A stretch of DNA of 64,000 nucleotides. It comes from Yinghuangia aomiensis (lineage in GTDB: Bacteria; Actinomycetota; Actinomycetes; Streptomycetales; Streptomycetaceae). The notes beneath the pieces are model-generated. The model saw only the letters and a list, made by a program, of their open reading frames with translations. It did not search any database and was not told where the DNA came from. The DNA lies in NCBI RefSeq assembly GCF_039542225.1, contig NZ_BAABHS010000024.1, forward strand, positions 62,001 through 126,000, written 5' to 3'. Both the position numbers and the translations under genes were made by a program. Shown here in pieces: positions 7,968-16,341 of this stretch. Numbering within the stretch: position 1 is the first letter of the stretch; every line of letters begins with the position of its first letter.

Positions 7968-9739
7968 CAGCCTGCCGACGACCCGCCTTCGGACCCGGCC
8001 CGGTACGCCAGCCCGTCACCGAAACGGAACAGCGGGTCCGCGGTGTCGAACGGGACGTCGGAGCGGCTGGCCACGACCGCGGCCATCGACGACGGCAGAT
8101 CGAACGGCAGCCGCCCCTCGGGACGCGACTCGCCGAAGAGGACCCGGGCGAACGCCTCGTCGGAAGCCCCGAAGTCGACCAGCAGCGCGGCGGCTTCCTC
8201 CGCGATACCGGTCAGGACCGCGGGCCGGTCGAGGTACACCGACACGATCGTCGGCACCGTCGCGCACAGCGCCCGGACCCGCTCGACCTCGGCACCCGGG
8301 AACTCCAGGGACCCGGCGTGGAAGAACGACTCGATCGTGCCCGGTTCGCCGCGCTCCTCCCACGGCGCGGCGAGCCGCAGGATCGCGACGTCGGCCTCGG
8401 CGGGGGACGCGGCCACCGTCGCGCGTCCCGCGAACGCCGCGGCGTCGACGCCCTCCGCGTACACCCGCAGCGCGCCCACGGCGAGCGGCAGGTGGGCGGG
8501 GCTGTCGCCCGCGTTCTCCAGCAGGACGTGCGCGGCGCTCTGCGCGGCCAGTCCTTCCGCGCGCGCCTCGGCATCGCCGACCAAGGCGACCGCGGCGTCG
8601 GCGTCGACGAACGGGCTCTCGAACAGGCCGAGCCGGAACTTCTCGCGGAGCAGCCGCCGCACCGACGTGTCGATCCGGGCTTCGTCGACGGCGCCGGACC
8701 GGACCAGGCCGACCAGCACCTCCACCTGCCATTCCCCGCCGAACTGGTCGACTCCGGCGTCGAGTGCCTTGAGCATGCGCTCTTCGTAGGTGAGGTCTTC
8801 GACCCCCCAGCACATGCTCGACAGGATGCCCCAGTCGGTGCAGACGATGCCGTCGTACCCGAGCTTCTCGCGCAGCAGGCCGGTGATGATCTGCTTGTTG
8901 AAGCCGAAGCCGACTTCTTCGTATGCGGTGCCGACGGGCATGCCGTAGTAGGGCATGATCTGCGCGACGCCTTCGCCGATGACCGCCTCGAACGGTTCGA
9001 GGTGCTGGTCGAAGTTGCCGCCGGGGTAGACCTGTTCGCGGCCGTAGGGGAAGTGCGCGTCTTCGCCGTCCTGCTGCGGGCCGCCGCCGGGGAAGTGCTT
9101 GGCCATGGCGGAGACCGCGGGGGTGCCGTCCGGGTCCTCGTCCTGGAGCCCGCGCACGTATGCCGCGGCCAGGCGCGCGGTCAGCCCCGCGTCCTCGCCG
9201 AACGTGGTGCTGATACGCGCCCAGCGCGGTTCGGTGGCGAGGTCGATCTGCGGATGCAGGGCGGTGCGGATGCCGACCGCGACGTACTCGCGGCGGATGA
9301 CCCGGGCCCACCGGTGCACCAGCTCGGCCGAGCCGATCGCGGCGAAGCCGAGGGGCTCGGGCCACTGGGAGAACGGCCCGGACATCAACGCCGCCGCCGG
9401 ATTGTCCGTGAACGCGTGGCGCGGGTCGCTGGAGATGGAGACCGGGACGCCCGCGCCGCGGCCGAGCGCGTCGCGCTGGACCGCGTTGTACCAGTCGGCG
9501 ATCTCGCGGGCGCCGGCCGCCCACAGGATGTTGAAGTGCGAGATGCCCCGGTCCAGCAGTTCGCGCATCGACGGGCTGCCGAACAGTCCCGGCTCCTCGG
9601 GGGCGGCGATGTTCGCCATCGGCTGGAACATCTGCGCGGCCTTGTCCTCCAGGGACATGCGGGCCAGCAGTTCGTCCACCCGGCGGTCGAGGGTGGCGGA
9701 CGCCCCCGGGGACGGGGACGAGGACGGGGTGCGGGTCAT
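7967..9739 (-). CDS. glycoside hydrolase family 3 protein (beta-glucosidase/xylosidase type)
   Basis: The 590-residue protein begins VDELLARMSLEDKAAQM, typical of family 3, with the TIM-barrel substrate region KHFPGGG and the nucleophile motif GIVCTDWG (Asp302). A C-terminal alpha/beta sandwich domain follows (about 400-580). ATG 9739 has GAAAGG upstream; a longer frame to 9817 crosses the operator region and is not used. No signal peptide is seen, so it likely cleaves imported oligosaccharides in the cytoplasm, fitting the divergent MFS transporter. Two TTCCCGNNCGGGAA sites lie in its promoter region. Exact sugar specificity cannot be told. Confidence 0.88.
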   Translation of the reverse strand: MTRTPSSSPSPGASATLDRRVDELLARMSLEDKAAQMFQPMANIAAPEEPGLFGSPSMRELLDRGISHFNILWAAGAREIADWYNAVQRDALGRGAGVPVSISSDPRHAFTDNPAAALMSGPFSQWPEPLGFAAIGSAELVHRWARVIRREYVAVGIRTALHPQIDLATEPRWARISTTFGEDAGLTARLAAAYVRGLQDEDPDGTPAVSAMAKHFPGGGPQQDGEDAHFPYGREQVYPGGNFDQHLEPFEAVIGEGVAQIMPYYGMPVGTAYEEVGFGFNKQIITGLLREKLGYDGIVCTDWGILSSMCWGVEDLTYEERMLKALDAGVDQFGGEWQVEVLVGLVRSGAVDEARIDTSVRRLLREKFRLGLFESPFVDADAAVALVGDAEARAEGLAAQSAAHVLLENAGDSPAHLPLAVGALRVYAEGVDAAAFAGRATVAASPAEADVAILRLAAPWEERGEPGTIESFFHAGSLEFPGAEVERVRALCATVPTIVSVYLDRPAVLTGIAEEAAALLVDFGASDEAFARVLFGESRPEGRLPFDLPSSMAAVVASRSDVPFDTADPLFRFGDGLAYRAGSEGGSSAG

Positions 9740-9777
9740 GTGATCGGGCCTTTCGACGTGCCACGGCGGGGCTTGAC

Positions 9778-9823
9778 AGCTTATTCCCGTGCGGGAACTA
9801 TTCCCGAGCGGGAACACTAGGTT
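9778..9823. promoter_or_regulatory. divergent promoter region with two TetR-type operators
   Basis: Two palindromes, TTCCCGTGCGGGAA (9784-9797) and TTCCCGAGCGGGAA (9801-9814), are centred 17 bases apart. The left one abuts a minus-strand -10 candidate TAAGCT (9783-9778) serving the glycoside hydrolase; the right one lies 3 bases before a plus-strand -10 candidate TAGGTT (9818-9823) serving the MFS gene. The core is the same as in the tetR promoter at 7156-7169. Confidence 0.72.
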
Positions 9824-9980
9824 TGCGCTCGGGTTGCGTCAAGACGTCCCGGATGCCGGACTCGGCAGCCGAGGCGGAGGAGCCCGCAGCGGACGCCGCG
9901 TCCCGATTCGGCAGGTACGCCCTGCGCCGCCCCCGGCCGCGCCCCCGCGCGGAACCGTCCTCCCCGATGAGGCCTCCCCC

Positions 9981-11351
9981 ATGTCGCACACCACCGCGCC
10001 CGACCCGGCGTCCGCCGCACGGCCCACTCCCCCGGGCCGCGGCGACCTCCCCGGACTCCCCGGACTCCCCGGCAGAACCGCGGCCGAGCCGGGCCGGACC
10101 CGCCTCGGTCGCCTCTCCCTGACGTTCACCCTGGGCAACAGCGCGCTGATCATGCTGTGGATCAGCGTCGGATCGTTCCTGATCCCGATGCAGGTCACCG
10201 CGATCAAGGGCCACCCCGACCCCGACGCGCTCAAGAACGCCGTCGCGGTCGGCGCCGCCCTCGCCGCCATCGGCAACCCGGTCTTCGGTCAGATATCCGA
10301 CCGCACCCGCAGCCGCTTCGGCCGCCGTGCCCCGTGGCTCGCCGTCTGCGTCCTGCTCGGCGGCGCCGCGCTCGCGTGGCAGGCCCAGGCGACGTCGATC
10401 GCCGCGCTCGCGATCAGCTGGGCGTGCGTGCAGTTCATCCTCAACGGCTTCCAGGCCGCGCTGGCCTCGACGATGCCCGACCGGGTGCCGCCCGCCCGCT
10501 ACGGCACCATGTCCGCGCTGGTCGGTCTCGCGACGCCGATCGCCATCCTGGCCGCGGCCGTCGTCATCGGCGGCATCGACGGGCACAAGCTCGGCTACGA
10601 CGGTGTCATCGGCGGATTCGACGGCCGGTTCCAGGGCGAGAAGGGCTACTACCTCGTCATCGGGGTCATCGTCGCGGCGACCGCGCTGTTCCTCTTCCTC
10701 ACCCCGGACACGTCCAGCAAGGACATGGCCGTCGAGCCGTTCGCGCTCCGGAAGTTCCTCGCGAACTTCTGGGTCGACCCGCGCAAGCACCCCGACTTCG
10801 CGATCGCGTTCGTCTCCCGGTTCGGCGTCGTGGCGGGCTACTTCGTGGTCTCCACCTACAACCTGTACATCCTCATGGAGTACGTGAAGGTCGAACCGCG
10901 GAACGCCGCCGCCACCATGGGCTTCCTCATGGTCGTCAACGCCGTCGCCATGGTCGCCGCCGCGCTCGTCATCGGCCTCGTGGCCGACAAGGTGGGCCGC
11001 GTCAAGCCGTTCGTGCTGGCGTCCGGCATCCTGATGGCGCTGTCGCTGTTCATCCCGCAGATGTCGCCCTCGGTCGACGGGATGACCGTGTTCAACGTCG
11101 TCAACGGCGCCGCTTTCGGCATGTACACCGCGGTCGACATGGCGCTCATCACCAAGGTCCTGCCGCGCGGCGAAGACGCGGGCAAGGACCTCGGGATCAT
11201 CAACATCGCCAACGCCGCCCCGCAGGTCGCCGCACCGTTCATCGCGTCGGCGATCGTCGGCTCGTGGGGCTACGGGGCACTGTTCCCCGTGTGCGCGGGC
11301 ATTGCGTTGGTGGGATCGGTCCTGGTGGTCGGCGTGCGGTCGGTGCGCTGA
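9981..11351 (+). CDS. MFS transporter, sugar/glycoside uptake type
   Basis: The 456-residue protein has about 12 membrane segments and the loop 2-3 signature GQISDRTRSRFGRRAPW, which resembles glycoside-pentoside-hexuronide and SLC45-like carriers. Its N-terminus is a proline-rich, membrane-free tail of about 45 residues. The ATG at 9981 was taken as start because upstream in-frame sequence runs through the operator; no strong ribosome site is visible (AGGCCTCCCCC only). Divergent from the glycoside hydrolase and sharing its tandem operators, it probably imports the hydrolase substrate. The inducing sugar is unknown. Confidence 0.8.
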   Translation: MSHTTAPDPASAARPTPPGRGDLPGLPGLPGRTAAEPGRTRLGRLSLTFTLGNSALIMLWISVGSFLIPMQVTAIKGHPDPDALKNAVAVGAALAAIGNPVFGQISDRTRSRFGRRAPWLAVCVLLGGAALAWQAQATSIAALAISWACVQFILNGFQAALASTMPDRVPPARYGTMSALVGLATPIAILAAAVVIGGIDGHKLGYDGVIGGFDGRFQGEKGYYLVIGVIVAATALFLFLTPDTSSKDMAVEPFALRKFLANFWVDPRKHPDFAIAFVSRFGVVAGYFVVSTYNLYILMEYVKVEPRNAAATMGFLMVVNAVAMVAAALVIGLVADKVGRVKPFVLASGILMALSLFIPQMSPSVDGMTVFNVVNGAAFGMYTAVDMALITKVLPRGEDAGKDLGIINIANAAPQVAAPFIASAIVGSWGYGALFPVCAGIALVGSVLVVGVRSVR

Positions 11352-11399
11352 CGAGCCGGGCACCCGGCCCGTCCGGGTCCCGAAAACCCTTCGGTGGGC

Positions 11400-11428
11400 T
11401 CGACTTCGCCGGGCCGCGATCGCATAAT
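11400..11428 (+). promoter_or_regulatory. promoter of the SnoaL-like gene
   Basis: TCGACT (11400-11405) and CATAAT (11423-11428) are separated by 17 bases and lie about 64 bases before the GTG start at 11492. This is a good match to a vegetative actinomycete promoter. Confidence 0.5.
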
Positions 11429-11491
11429 CCATGCTGCTCAGCCGGGGTCCGCCGGGCGGACCCCGGGTCCGCCGAACGACGGAGGTAGCCC

Positions 11492-12001
11492 GTGTCCACG
11501 TCCGAGCCCGGTGCGCCCGAACATCCCGAGCGCGGCTTCACGTTCCTCGGCGGCGAGGTGCGGCGCGGCCGCACGTTCGATCGCGCGGAGGTCGAAGAGG
11601 CCCTGCGGAACTACGAGAAGGCGGGCCAGGAGGCGGTCCGCTCCGGCGACTGGAACGCGTGGGCCGACCGCTTCACCGAGGACGCCATCTATGTTGAGCA
11701 CCACTTCGGGGTGATGCGGGGGCGCGAGGCGATCCGCTCCTGGATCACGTCCACGATGCAGGGCCAGGTCATGGACCTGGTCTTCCCGATCGAATTCGCG
11801 CTCATCGACAACGACCTGGTGTTCATCTACGTGCCGAACCGATTCCCGGCGCCGGACGGCGGCCCCGGCTACCAGTTCGTCTCCGCGACGATTCTCGTGT
11901 ACGCCGGCGACGGCACGTGGTGCTACGAGGAGGACATCTACAACACCGCCGAGTCCTCCCGGGTGATCGCGTCGTTCGCGAAAGCCTTGGGCGGCCGCTG
12001 A
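11492..12001 (+). CDS. SnoaL-like / NTF2-fold protein
   Basis: The 169-residue protein has an N-terminal extension and then an NTF2-like cone: NYEKAGQEAVRSGDWNAWADRFTEDAIYVEHHFGVMRGREAIRSW is characteristic in pattern. Such proteins are small polyketide-cyclase-like isomerases or hydratases, or ligand binders. GTG 11492 follows GGAGGT by 5 bases. It sits upstream of a zinc alcohol dehydrogenase with 157 bases between them, so the two may act on related substrates, but this is not shown. No catalytic residue assignment is possible. Confidence 0.75.
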   Translation: MSTSEPGAPEHPERGFTFLGGEVRRGRTFDRAEVEEALRNYEKAGQEAVRSGDWNAWADRFTEDAIYVEHHFGVMRGREAIRSWITSTMQGQVMDLVFPIEFALIDNDLVFIYVPNRFPAPDGGPGYQFVSATILVYAGDGTWCYEEDIYNTAESSRVIASFAKALGGR

Positions 12002-12158
12002 CCACCGCGGGCGAGCGGTTGGTGCCGAGCCGGCTCCGAGACCTGGGACGCGCTCGCCGCCGTCGACCGCGCTTCGGCCGCGGAAATTGCGGCGACCTGC
12101 GGCAATGCCCGCTACGGTCGGATGCGTGTAGAGGGCAACGACGGAGGAGGAGAGCGCG

Positions 12159-13214
12159 ATGGGACGCACGATGCGGGCGTACCGCATTCCAGAGTGGCAG
12201 CACCCGGCCGAGGTCGTCGAGGTGCCCGTTCCGACACCGGGGCCCGGGCAGGCCGTGGTCAAGGTGTCCGGGTGCGGGCTGTGCCACTCCGACTTCACGA
12301 TGCTGGACATGCCGGCCGAGACCGGTCGCGCCTGGGGCTGGTCCATGCCGTTCACCCTCGGGCACGAGACCGCGGGCCGGATCGCCGAACTCGGCCCCGG
12401 TGTCACCGGATTCGCCCTGGGGGATCCGGTCGCGCTGGTGTCGCCGTCCTCCTGCGGCACCTGCTCCTTCTGCGTGGGCGGCCTGGACGGCAACTGCCCC
12501 CACGCCCCCGCCGGACGCGGCTTCGGCCGGGACGGCGGCCTCGCCGAGTACGTCCTGGTCGACGACCCGCGCGCCCTGCTGCCGCTGCACGGGCTCGACC
12601 CGCGCACGGCGGGCCCCCTGACCGACGCCGGAGCGACCTCGTACCACGCGGTGCGCCGCGCTCTGCCGCGGATCCGTCCCGGCGGCACCGCCGTCGTCAT
12701 CGGCGCGGGCGGCCTCGGCGCGTTCGCGGTGCAGTACCTGCACTTGCTCACCGGCGCGCGGGTCGTCGCGGTCGACACCGACGAGGCCCGGCTGAAAGTG
12801 GCCCGCGAACTCGGCGCGGACGCCACGCTCGTGGGCACGAGCGACCAGACCTCCGCGGAGATCCGCGCCCTGACCGACGGCTACGGCGCCGACGCGGTAC
12901 TGGACTTCGTCGGCGTGGACGCCACCATCGCGGCCGGCACCGCCGCGGTCCGCCCCGCCGGCGCCTACGGCTTGATCGGCGCCGCGATGGGCCGCCTGCA
13001 GGCGCCCTGGTACGGCGGGCTGCCGCGCGACGGCGAGGTGTTCACCTTCCAGGGCAGCAGCATCGCCGACGTCCGCGAAGTCCTGACGCTCGCCGAGAGC
13101 GGGCGCATCCGGAACAACGTCGACGAGTTCCCGTTCGCCGACATCGGGAAGGCGTACCAGGCCCTGCACGACGGCACCCTGCACGGCCGCGCCGTCGTCA
13201 CGTTCGCGGACTGA
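12159..13214 (+). CDS. zinc-dependent alcohol dehydrogenase (MDR superfamily)
   Basis: The 351-residue protein has the catalytic zinc ligands Cys42 in GCGLCHSDF and His69-Glu70 in LGHETAGRI. A structural zinc lobe with four cysteines follows (SSCGTCSFCVGGLDGNC). The nucleotide fold is IGAGGLGAFAVQYLHLL, with the acidic VDTDEARL suggesting NAD over NADP. ATG 12159 is preceded by GGAGGAGGAG. The stop overlaps the convergent VOC gene by 17 bases. Members oxidise alcohols or reduce aldehydes; the substrate is not predictable. Confidence 0.88.
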   Translation: MGRTMRAYRIPEWQHPAEVVEVPVPTPGPGQAVVKVSGCGLCHSDFTMLDMPAETGRAWGWSMPFTLGHETAGRIAELGPGVTGFALGDPVALVSPSSCGTCSFCVGGLDGNCPHAPAGRGFGRDGGLAEYVLVDDPRALLPLHGLDPRTAGPLTDAGATSYHAVRRALPRIRPGGTAVVIGAGGLGAFAVQYLHLLTGARVVAVDTDEARLKVARELGADATLVGTSDQTSAEIRALTDGYGADAVLDFVGVDATIAAGTAAVRPAGAYGLIGAAMGRLQAPWYGGLPRDGEVFTFQGSSIADVREVLTLAESGRIRNNVDEFPFADIGKAYQALHDGTLHGRAVVTFAD

Positions 13215-13620
13215 CCTGGTCGTCCGGTTCGCTGAACAGCGTCAGCTGGAGGGCGCCGGGCGCTTCGAGTCGGGCGTTCAGCGAGCCCCAGGGTGTCCGC
13301 GTCGGGGCGGCGACCACCTCCGCCCCGGCCGCCGCCAGGGTCGCCGTCGCGGCCGCGGAGTCGTCGACCCGGAACGCCACCCGGATGTGGCCCGCGACCC
13401 GCCGTCCGACCTCGACCTCGTCGATGTACGCGGCGTGCCCGGGGTCGGTCAGCTCCAAGGTGGCGCGGCCCGCGTCGAGGATGGTGACCCGCCCGTCGGG
13501 GGACGCGAAGGCGCCACGCTCGGGCAGACCGAGCACGTCCCGGTAGAAGTGCAGGGCGGCGTCGTAGTCGGCGGCGGTGACCACCAAGCGGAGTTCACGA
13601 ACGGCGGGCGTGTCGGTCAC
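13198..13620 (-). CDS. VOC (glyoxalase/bleomycin-resistance) superfamily protein
   Basis: The 140-residue protein shows the paired beta-alpha-beta-beta-beta module pattern: LRLVVTAADYDAALHFYRDVLGLPE, then VAFRVDDSAAATATLAAAGAEVVAAP and TPWGSLNARLEAPGALQLTLF. GTG 13620 follows AGGGAG by 5 bases; an open frame further upstream has no VOC similarity. Such folds serve as metal-dependent lyases, dioxygenases or drug-binding proteins. The function here is unknown. Its end overlaps the convergent dehydrogenase. Confidence 0.8.
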   Translation of the reverse strand: MTDTPAVRELRLVVTAADYDAALHFYRDVLGLPERGAFASPDGRVTILDAGRATLELTDPGHAAYIDEVEVGRRVAGHIRVAFRVDDSAAATATLAAAGAEVVAAPTRTPWGSLNARLEAPGALQLTLFSEPDDQVSPRT

Positions 13621-13756
13621 GGCAGCTCCCTGGCGGTTCTCGGACGACGGCGGATCGGCGAACGACACTACGCACTCGGGTGACGCAACCCGGCGCCACC
13701 GGAACGGCGGCGCGGCGCAGCGCGGATATACCCCGCGAGGGGTGACCATATGGACC

Positions 13757-13981
13757 ATGACGACCACCTTTGTCCGCATCACCGTGGAGTCGGACGCGGA
13801 GGCCACTACGGCGCAGGAAGCCCTCCGCCCGTTCCGGGACGACCTGCCGCCCGTACTCGGCCAGGAGGGCTCCGGCCTCCGCACCGTCGAAGCGGTCTTC
13901 GACGGCGACCGCCGCCTGGACCTCGAATCCGCGCTGAAGTCGACCGGCCTGCAGTACGAGCTGATGGCGGACGACGAGTAG
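13757..13981 (+). CDS. small hypothetical protein, 74 residues
   Basis: A short protein starting MTTTFVRITVESDAEATTAQEAL, with an acidic C-terminus ending LMADDE. No family was recognised. ATG 13757 has GAGGGG about 14 bases upstream, rather far; an in-frame GTG at 13742 is the alternative. It is divergent from the VOC gene. Codon pattern and amino acid balance look like a real protein, with a beta-alpha-beta type alternation, but nothing supports a function. Confidence 0.55.
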   Translation: MTTTFVRITVESDAEATTAQEALRPFRDDLPPVLGQEGSGLRTVEAVFDGDRRLDLESALKSTGLQYELMADDE

Positions 13982-14033
13982 GGGACGCCGGTTCAGGACG
14001 ACCTGGGCCCCGGCCCGCCGCGACCGGAGGCGG

Positions 14034-16004
14034 TCACGGCACCGATTTCAGGAAGATCGACGGGCCGTCGAACGTGCCCGAGGCGTCGACGCCCTGCCCG
14101 CCGGTGAAGTCCTTCTGCTCGTTGCCCGCCCAGTCGGTGATCGGGGTGCCGGACTGGGACAGCGGCCGGTAGCCGGTGCCGTCCCAGGCGAAGCGGTAGA
14201 TCCGGGTGCGGTCGGCGTAATACGGCTGGTAGGGGCCGTCCTTGGTGGTCTGCTTGGTCATCTCGTTGCGGAAGAAGACGTTGTCGGGGCCGGACGCGCC
14301 CGACCATTTCACGGCCTTCTGTCCGGCGGCCCACCAGATCGGGTACCAGTCGGCGTTGTCCGGGTCGGAGCCGCCTTCGTCGCCGCAGTTCGCCCGGCAG
14401 CTGTCGGGGCGGTGTCCGGCGGGGACGGCGACCTTGTTGAGTTCGAACAGGTTGTGGCGTTCCCAGCCGCCGTGCAGGTTGAGGTCGGAGTCGAAGCTGT
14501 TGCCGATGACGACGTTGCCGGACGCGGACCACTGGAAGGTGAAGTGCCGCAGGTTGCGGGACGTGTTGCCGGCGTACACCGAGTCCCAGACGCGCGATCC
14601 GCGGAAGTAGCCGTTGCCGCCCTTCCCCTTGTTCCAGGCGCCGTTCAGGGAATTGTCGAGGATCGACAAGTGCGTCGCCTCCTCGGTGACGATGGGGTGC
14701 GAGCCGGTCATCGTCGTCGTGACGCCCTTGACCCACGAGTCGGCCGCCCACTTGAAGACAATGCCGTTCATCGCCGAAGCCGGGTCCATGTTGCCGTAGT
14801 TGTGCACCGAGTCGGCGGCGTCGAGCTTGGGCTCCTCCTGGGTGATGGCCAGCGCTTCGATCCCGACGCCGACGACCGGGTCGACCAACGGCGACACCTT
14901 GGAGTCGTACTTCTTGTTGTCGATGAGGGCCGAGCCGTCGGAGCCCGAGTCGACCGGCACGTCGTATTCGAGGGGCTTGTCGAGGGTGACGGTCTTGTTC
15001 GCCGGGTCGATGGCCGTGACGGTGAAGATCTGCTGCCGCATGTGCAGGTTCTCCATCTGGCCGTCGCCGCCGCCGGCCGGCACCGCGTTCATTTGCTCGT
15101 AGAACATGCGGGTGTTCGCCGCCCGCACGTTGACCAGCGTGCCGGGCTTGAGGGTGTCGAGCTTGGCGTCCGCGGCGAGCGGGACGACCGTGTCCCCGGT
15201 ACGCGCCGCGAATCCTCCGCCGCCGTTCTTCTCCCGCAGCTTGAGGCCCGCCTTCCAGTGCACGTTGACCGTGCCCTCGAACAGGTCCTTGCGGTCGGCC
15301 GGGGCGGACGCGTACGCCTTCGCGTAGTCCGGGTGCACGGCCCGGGACTGCACGCGGAATAGCCCGCGGCCGGGCCACAGCCAACCGCCGCTGCCGTCCT
15401 GGTAGTCGGTCTTGTCCTGGTCCCAGCGGCTGCCGTCCTTGGTCAGCTTGCCGTAGCGGGTGTTCTCGTCCGGACGGTAGACCAGGCGGGTTCCGGTGGC
15501 CGGGTCGGATCCGCTGCCGCGCACGATGAGGTAGTCGGCGTCGAGGTGGATCTCGTGGCTGATGTCGAGTTGCCCGGCGGGGAGTTGGAGCAGGCTCTCC
15601 TTGTCGTACGAACCGGTGGGCGAGCACGCGGACTTGATCCGGTCCACGGCCTTCTGGATGCCGTCGGTGTCGTCTTTGCCGTCGTTCGGCGTCACGCCGA
15701 ACTCGCCCGCGAGCGTCTCCGGAGTGACGCGGCATTGCGCGTCCCCGCGAATCGCACTGTCGCCGGGCAGCGGCGCACCGGACCGGAATCCGGCCTTCGA
15801 CCAGTCGTACATGCCCGGCAACGGCGCACGGCGGTTGCCCGTGCCGAGGTCGAGTCCGCGGATCGGCGGTCCGGGATCCACCCCCGCGGCGGGCGGCGTC
15901 TGCTGCGCCGCGGGCTTGGCCCCCGCCGGGTCCGATCCGTCGTCGCGCCCGACGACGAACCACGCGACGAGCAATCCGGCAAGGACAATTCCGACGGTCG
16001 TCAC
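14034..16004 (-). CDS. membrane-anchored or secreted right-handed beta-helix protein
   Basis: The protein of about 656 residues begins with a hydrophobic segment (GIVLAGLLVAWFVV) then a Gly/Pro-rich stretch. The motif FGVTPNDGKDDTDGIQKAVDRI is the usual N-terminal cap of pectate-lyase-like or GH55-like beta-helices, and the later repeated I-x-N-x-S/G patterns (SILDNSLNG, VVIGNSFDSDLNL) fit beta-helix coils. It is therefore probably a surface polysaccharide-binding or degrading protein. The GTG at 16004 leaves no basic residues before the hydrophobic segment; a CTG at 16028, 8 bases after GGGAGG, would add GRRKWAVV and make a better signal anchor. The gene diverges from a flavin oxidase. Confidence 0.75.
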   Translation of the reverse strand: MTTVGIVLAGLLVAWFVVGRDDGSDPAGAKPAAQQTPPAAGVDPGPPIRGLDLGTGNRRAPLPGMYDWSKAGFRSGAPLPGDSAIRGDAQCRVTPETLAGEFGVTPNDGKDDTDGIQKAVDRIKSACSPTGSYDKESLLQLPAGQLDISHEIHLDADYLIVRGSGSDPATGTRLVYRPDENTRYGKLTKDGSRWDQDKTDYQDGSGGWLWPGRGLFRVQSRAVHPDYAKAYASAPADRKDLFEGTVNVHWKAGLKLREKNGGGGFAARTGDTVVPLAADAKLDTLKPGTLVNVRAANTRMFYEQMNAVPAGGGDGQMENLHMRQQIFTVTAIDPANKTVTLDKPLEYDVPVDSGSDGSALIDNKKYDSKVSPLVDPVVGVGIEALAITQEEPKLDAADSVHNYGNMDPASAMNGIVFKWAADSWVKGVTTTMTGSHPIVTEEATHLSILDNSLNGAWNKGKGGNGYFRGSRVWDSVYAGNTSRNLRHFTFQWSASGNVVIGNSFDSDLNLHGGWERHNLFELNKVAVPAGHRPDSCRANCGDEGGSDPDNADWYPIWWAAGQKAVKWSGASGPDNVFFRNEMTKQTTKDGPYQPYYADRTRIYRFAWDGTGYRPLSQSGTPITDWAGNEQKDFTGGQGVDASGTFDGPSIFLKSVP

Positions 16005-16144
16005 GACCGCCCACTTACGCCGGCCCAGAGCTCAGCCCTCCCGAAGCCTCCGGGTCCCCCGACCCGTTCGCTCCCCACCCGAACCGCCCCATCCGACCAC
16101 CGCCCGCGCCCGGGGACAACACCGCCCGCGGCCATCCCCGAGAA

Positions 16145-16162
16145 CCGAGGGATTCCCCTCGG
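16145..16162. promoter_or_regulatory. hairpin or operator in the 337-base divergent region
   Basis: The 337 bases between the beta-helix protein and the flavin oxidase hold no gene. They contain the inverted repeat CCGAGGG-ATTC-CCCTCGG (7-base arms, 4-base loop) roughly midway. It may be a regulator site or a 5' leader hairpin; no clear -35/-10 pair is visible. Confidence 0.35.
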
Positions 16163-16341
16163 CGGCCGGCAAGCACAGCGGGGCGTACTGACCGTCCACC
16201 GCGGGTCCTTCATCCGCGCCGGGTCGTAGCTGCCGAGCAGCACTCCCGGACACAGGATTACCGCCGGACGAGTGACGTCCAACCACTCATCCGGGTGACC
16301 CCGCTTCCTCCGTGTCGCACGGGCCCGCAGAGTAATCGGCC

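Noticed and set aside
8318..9820. 500-codon plus-strand frame
   Set aside because: Antisense to the glycoside hydrolase, and ends across the operator pair.
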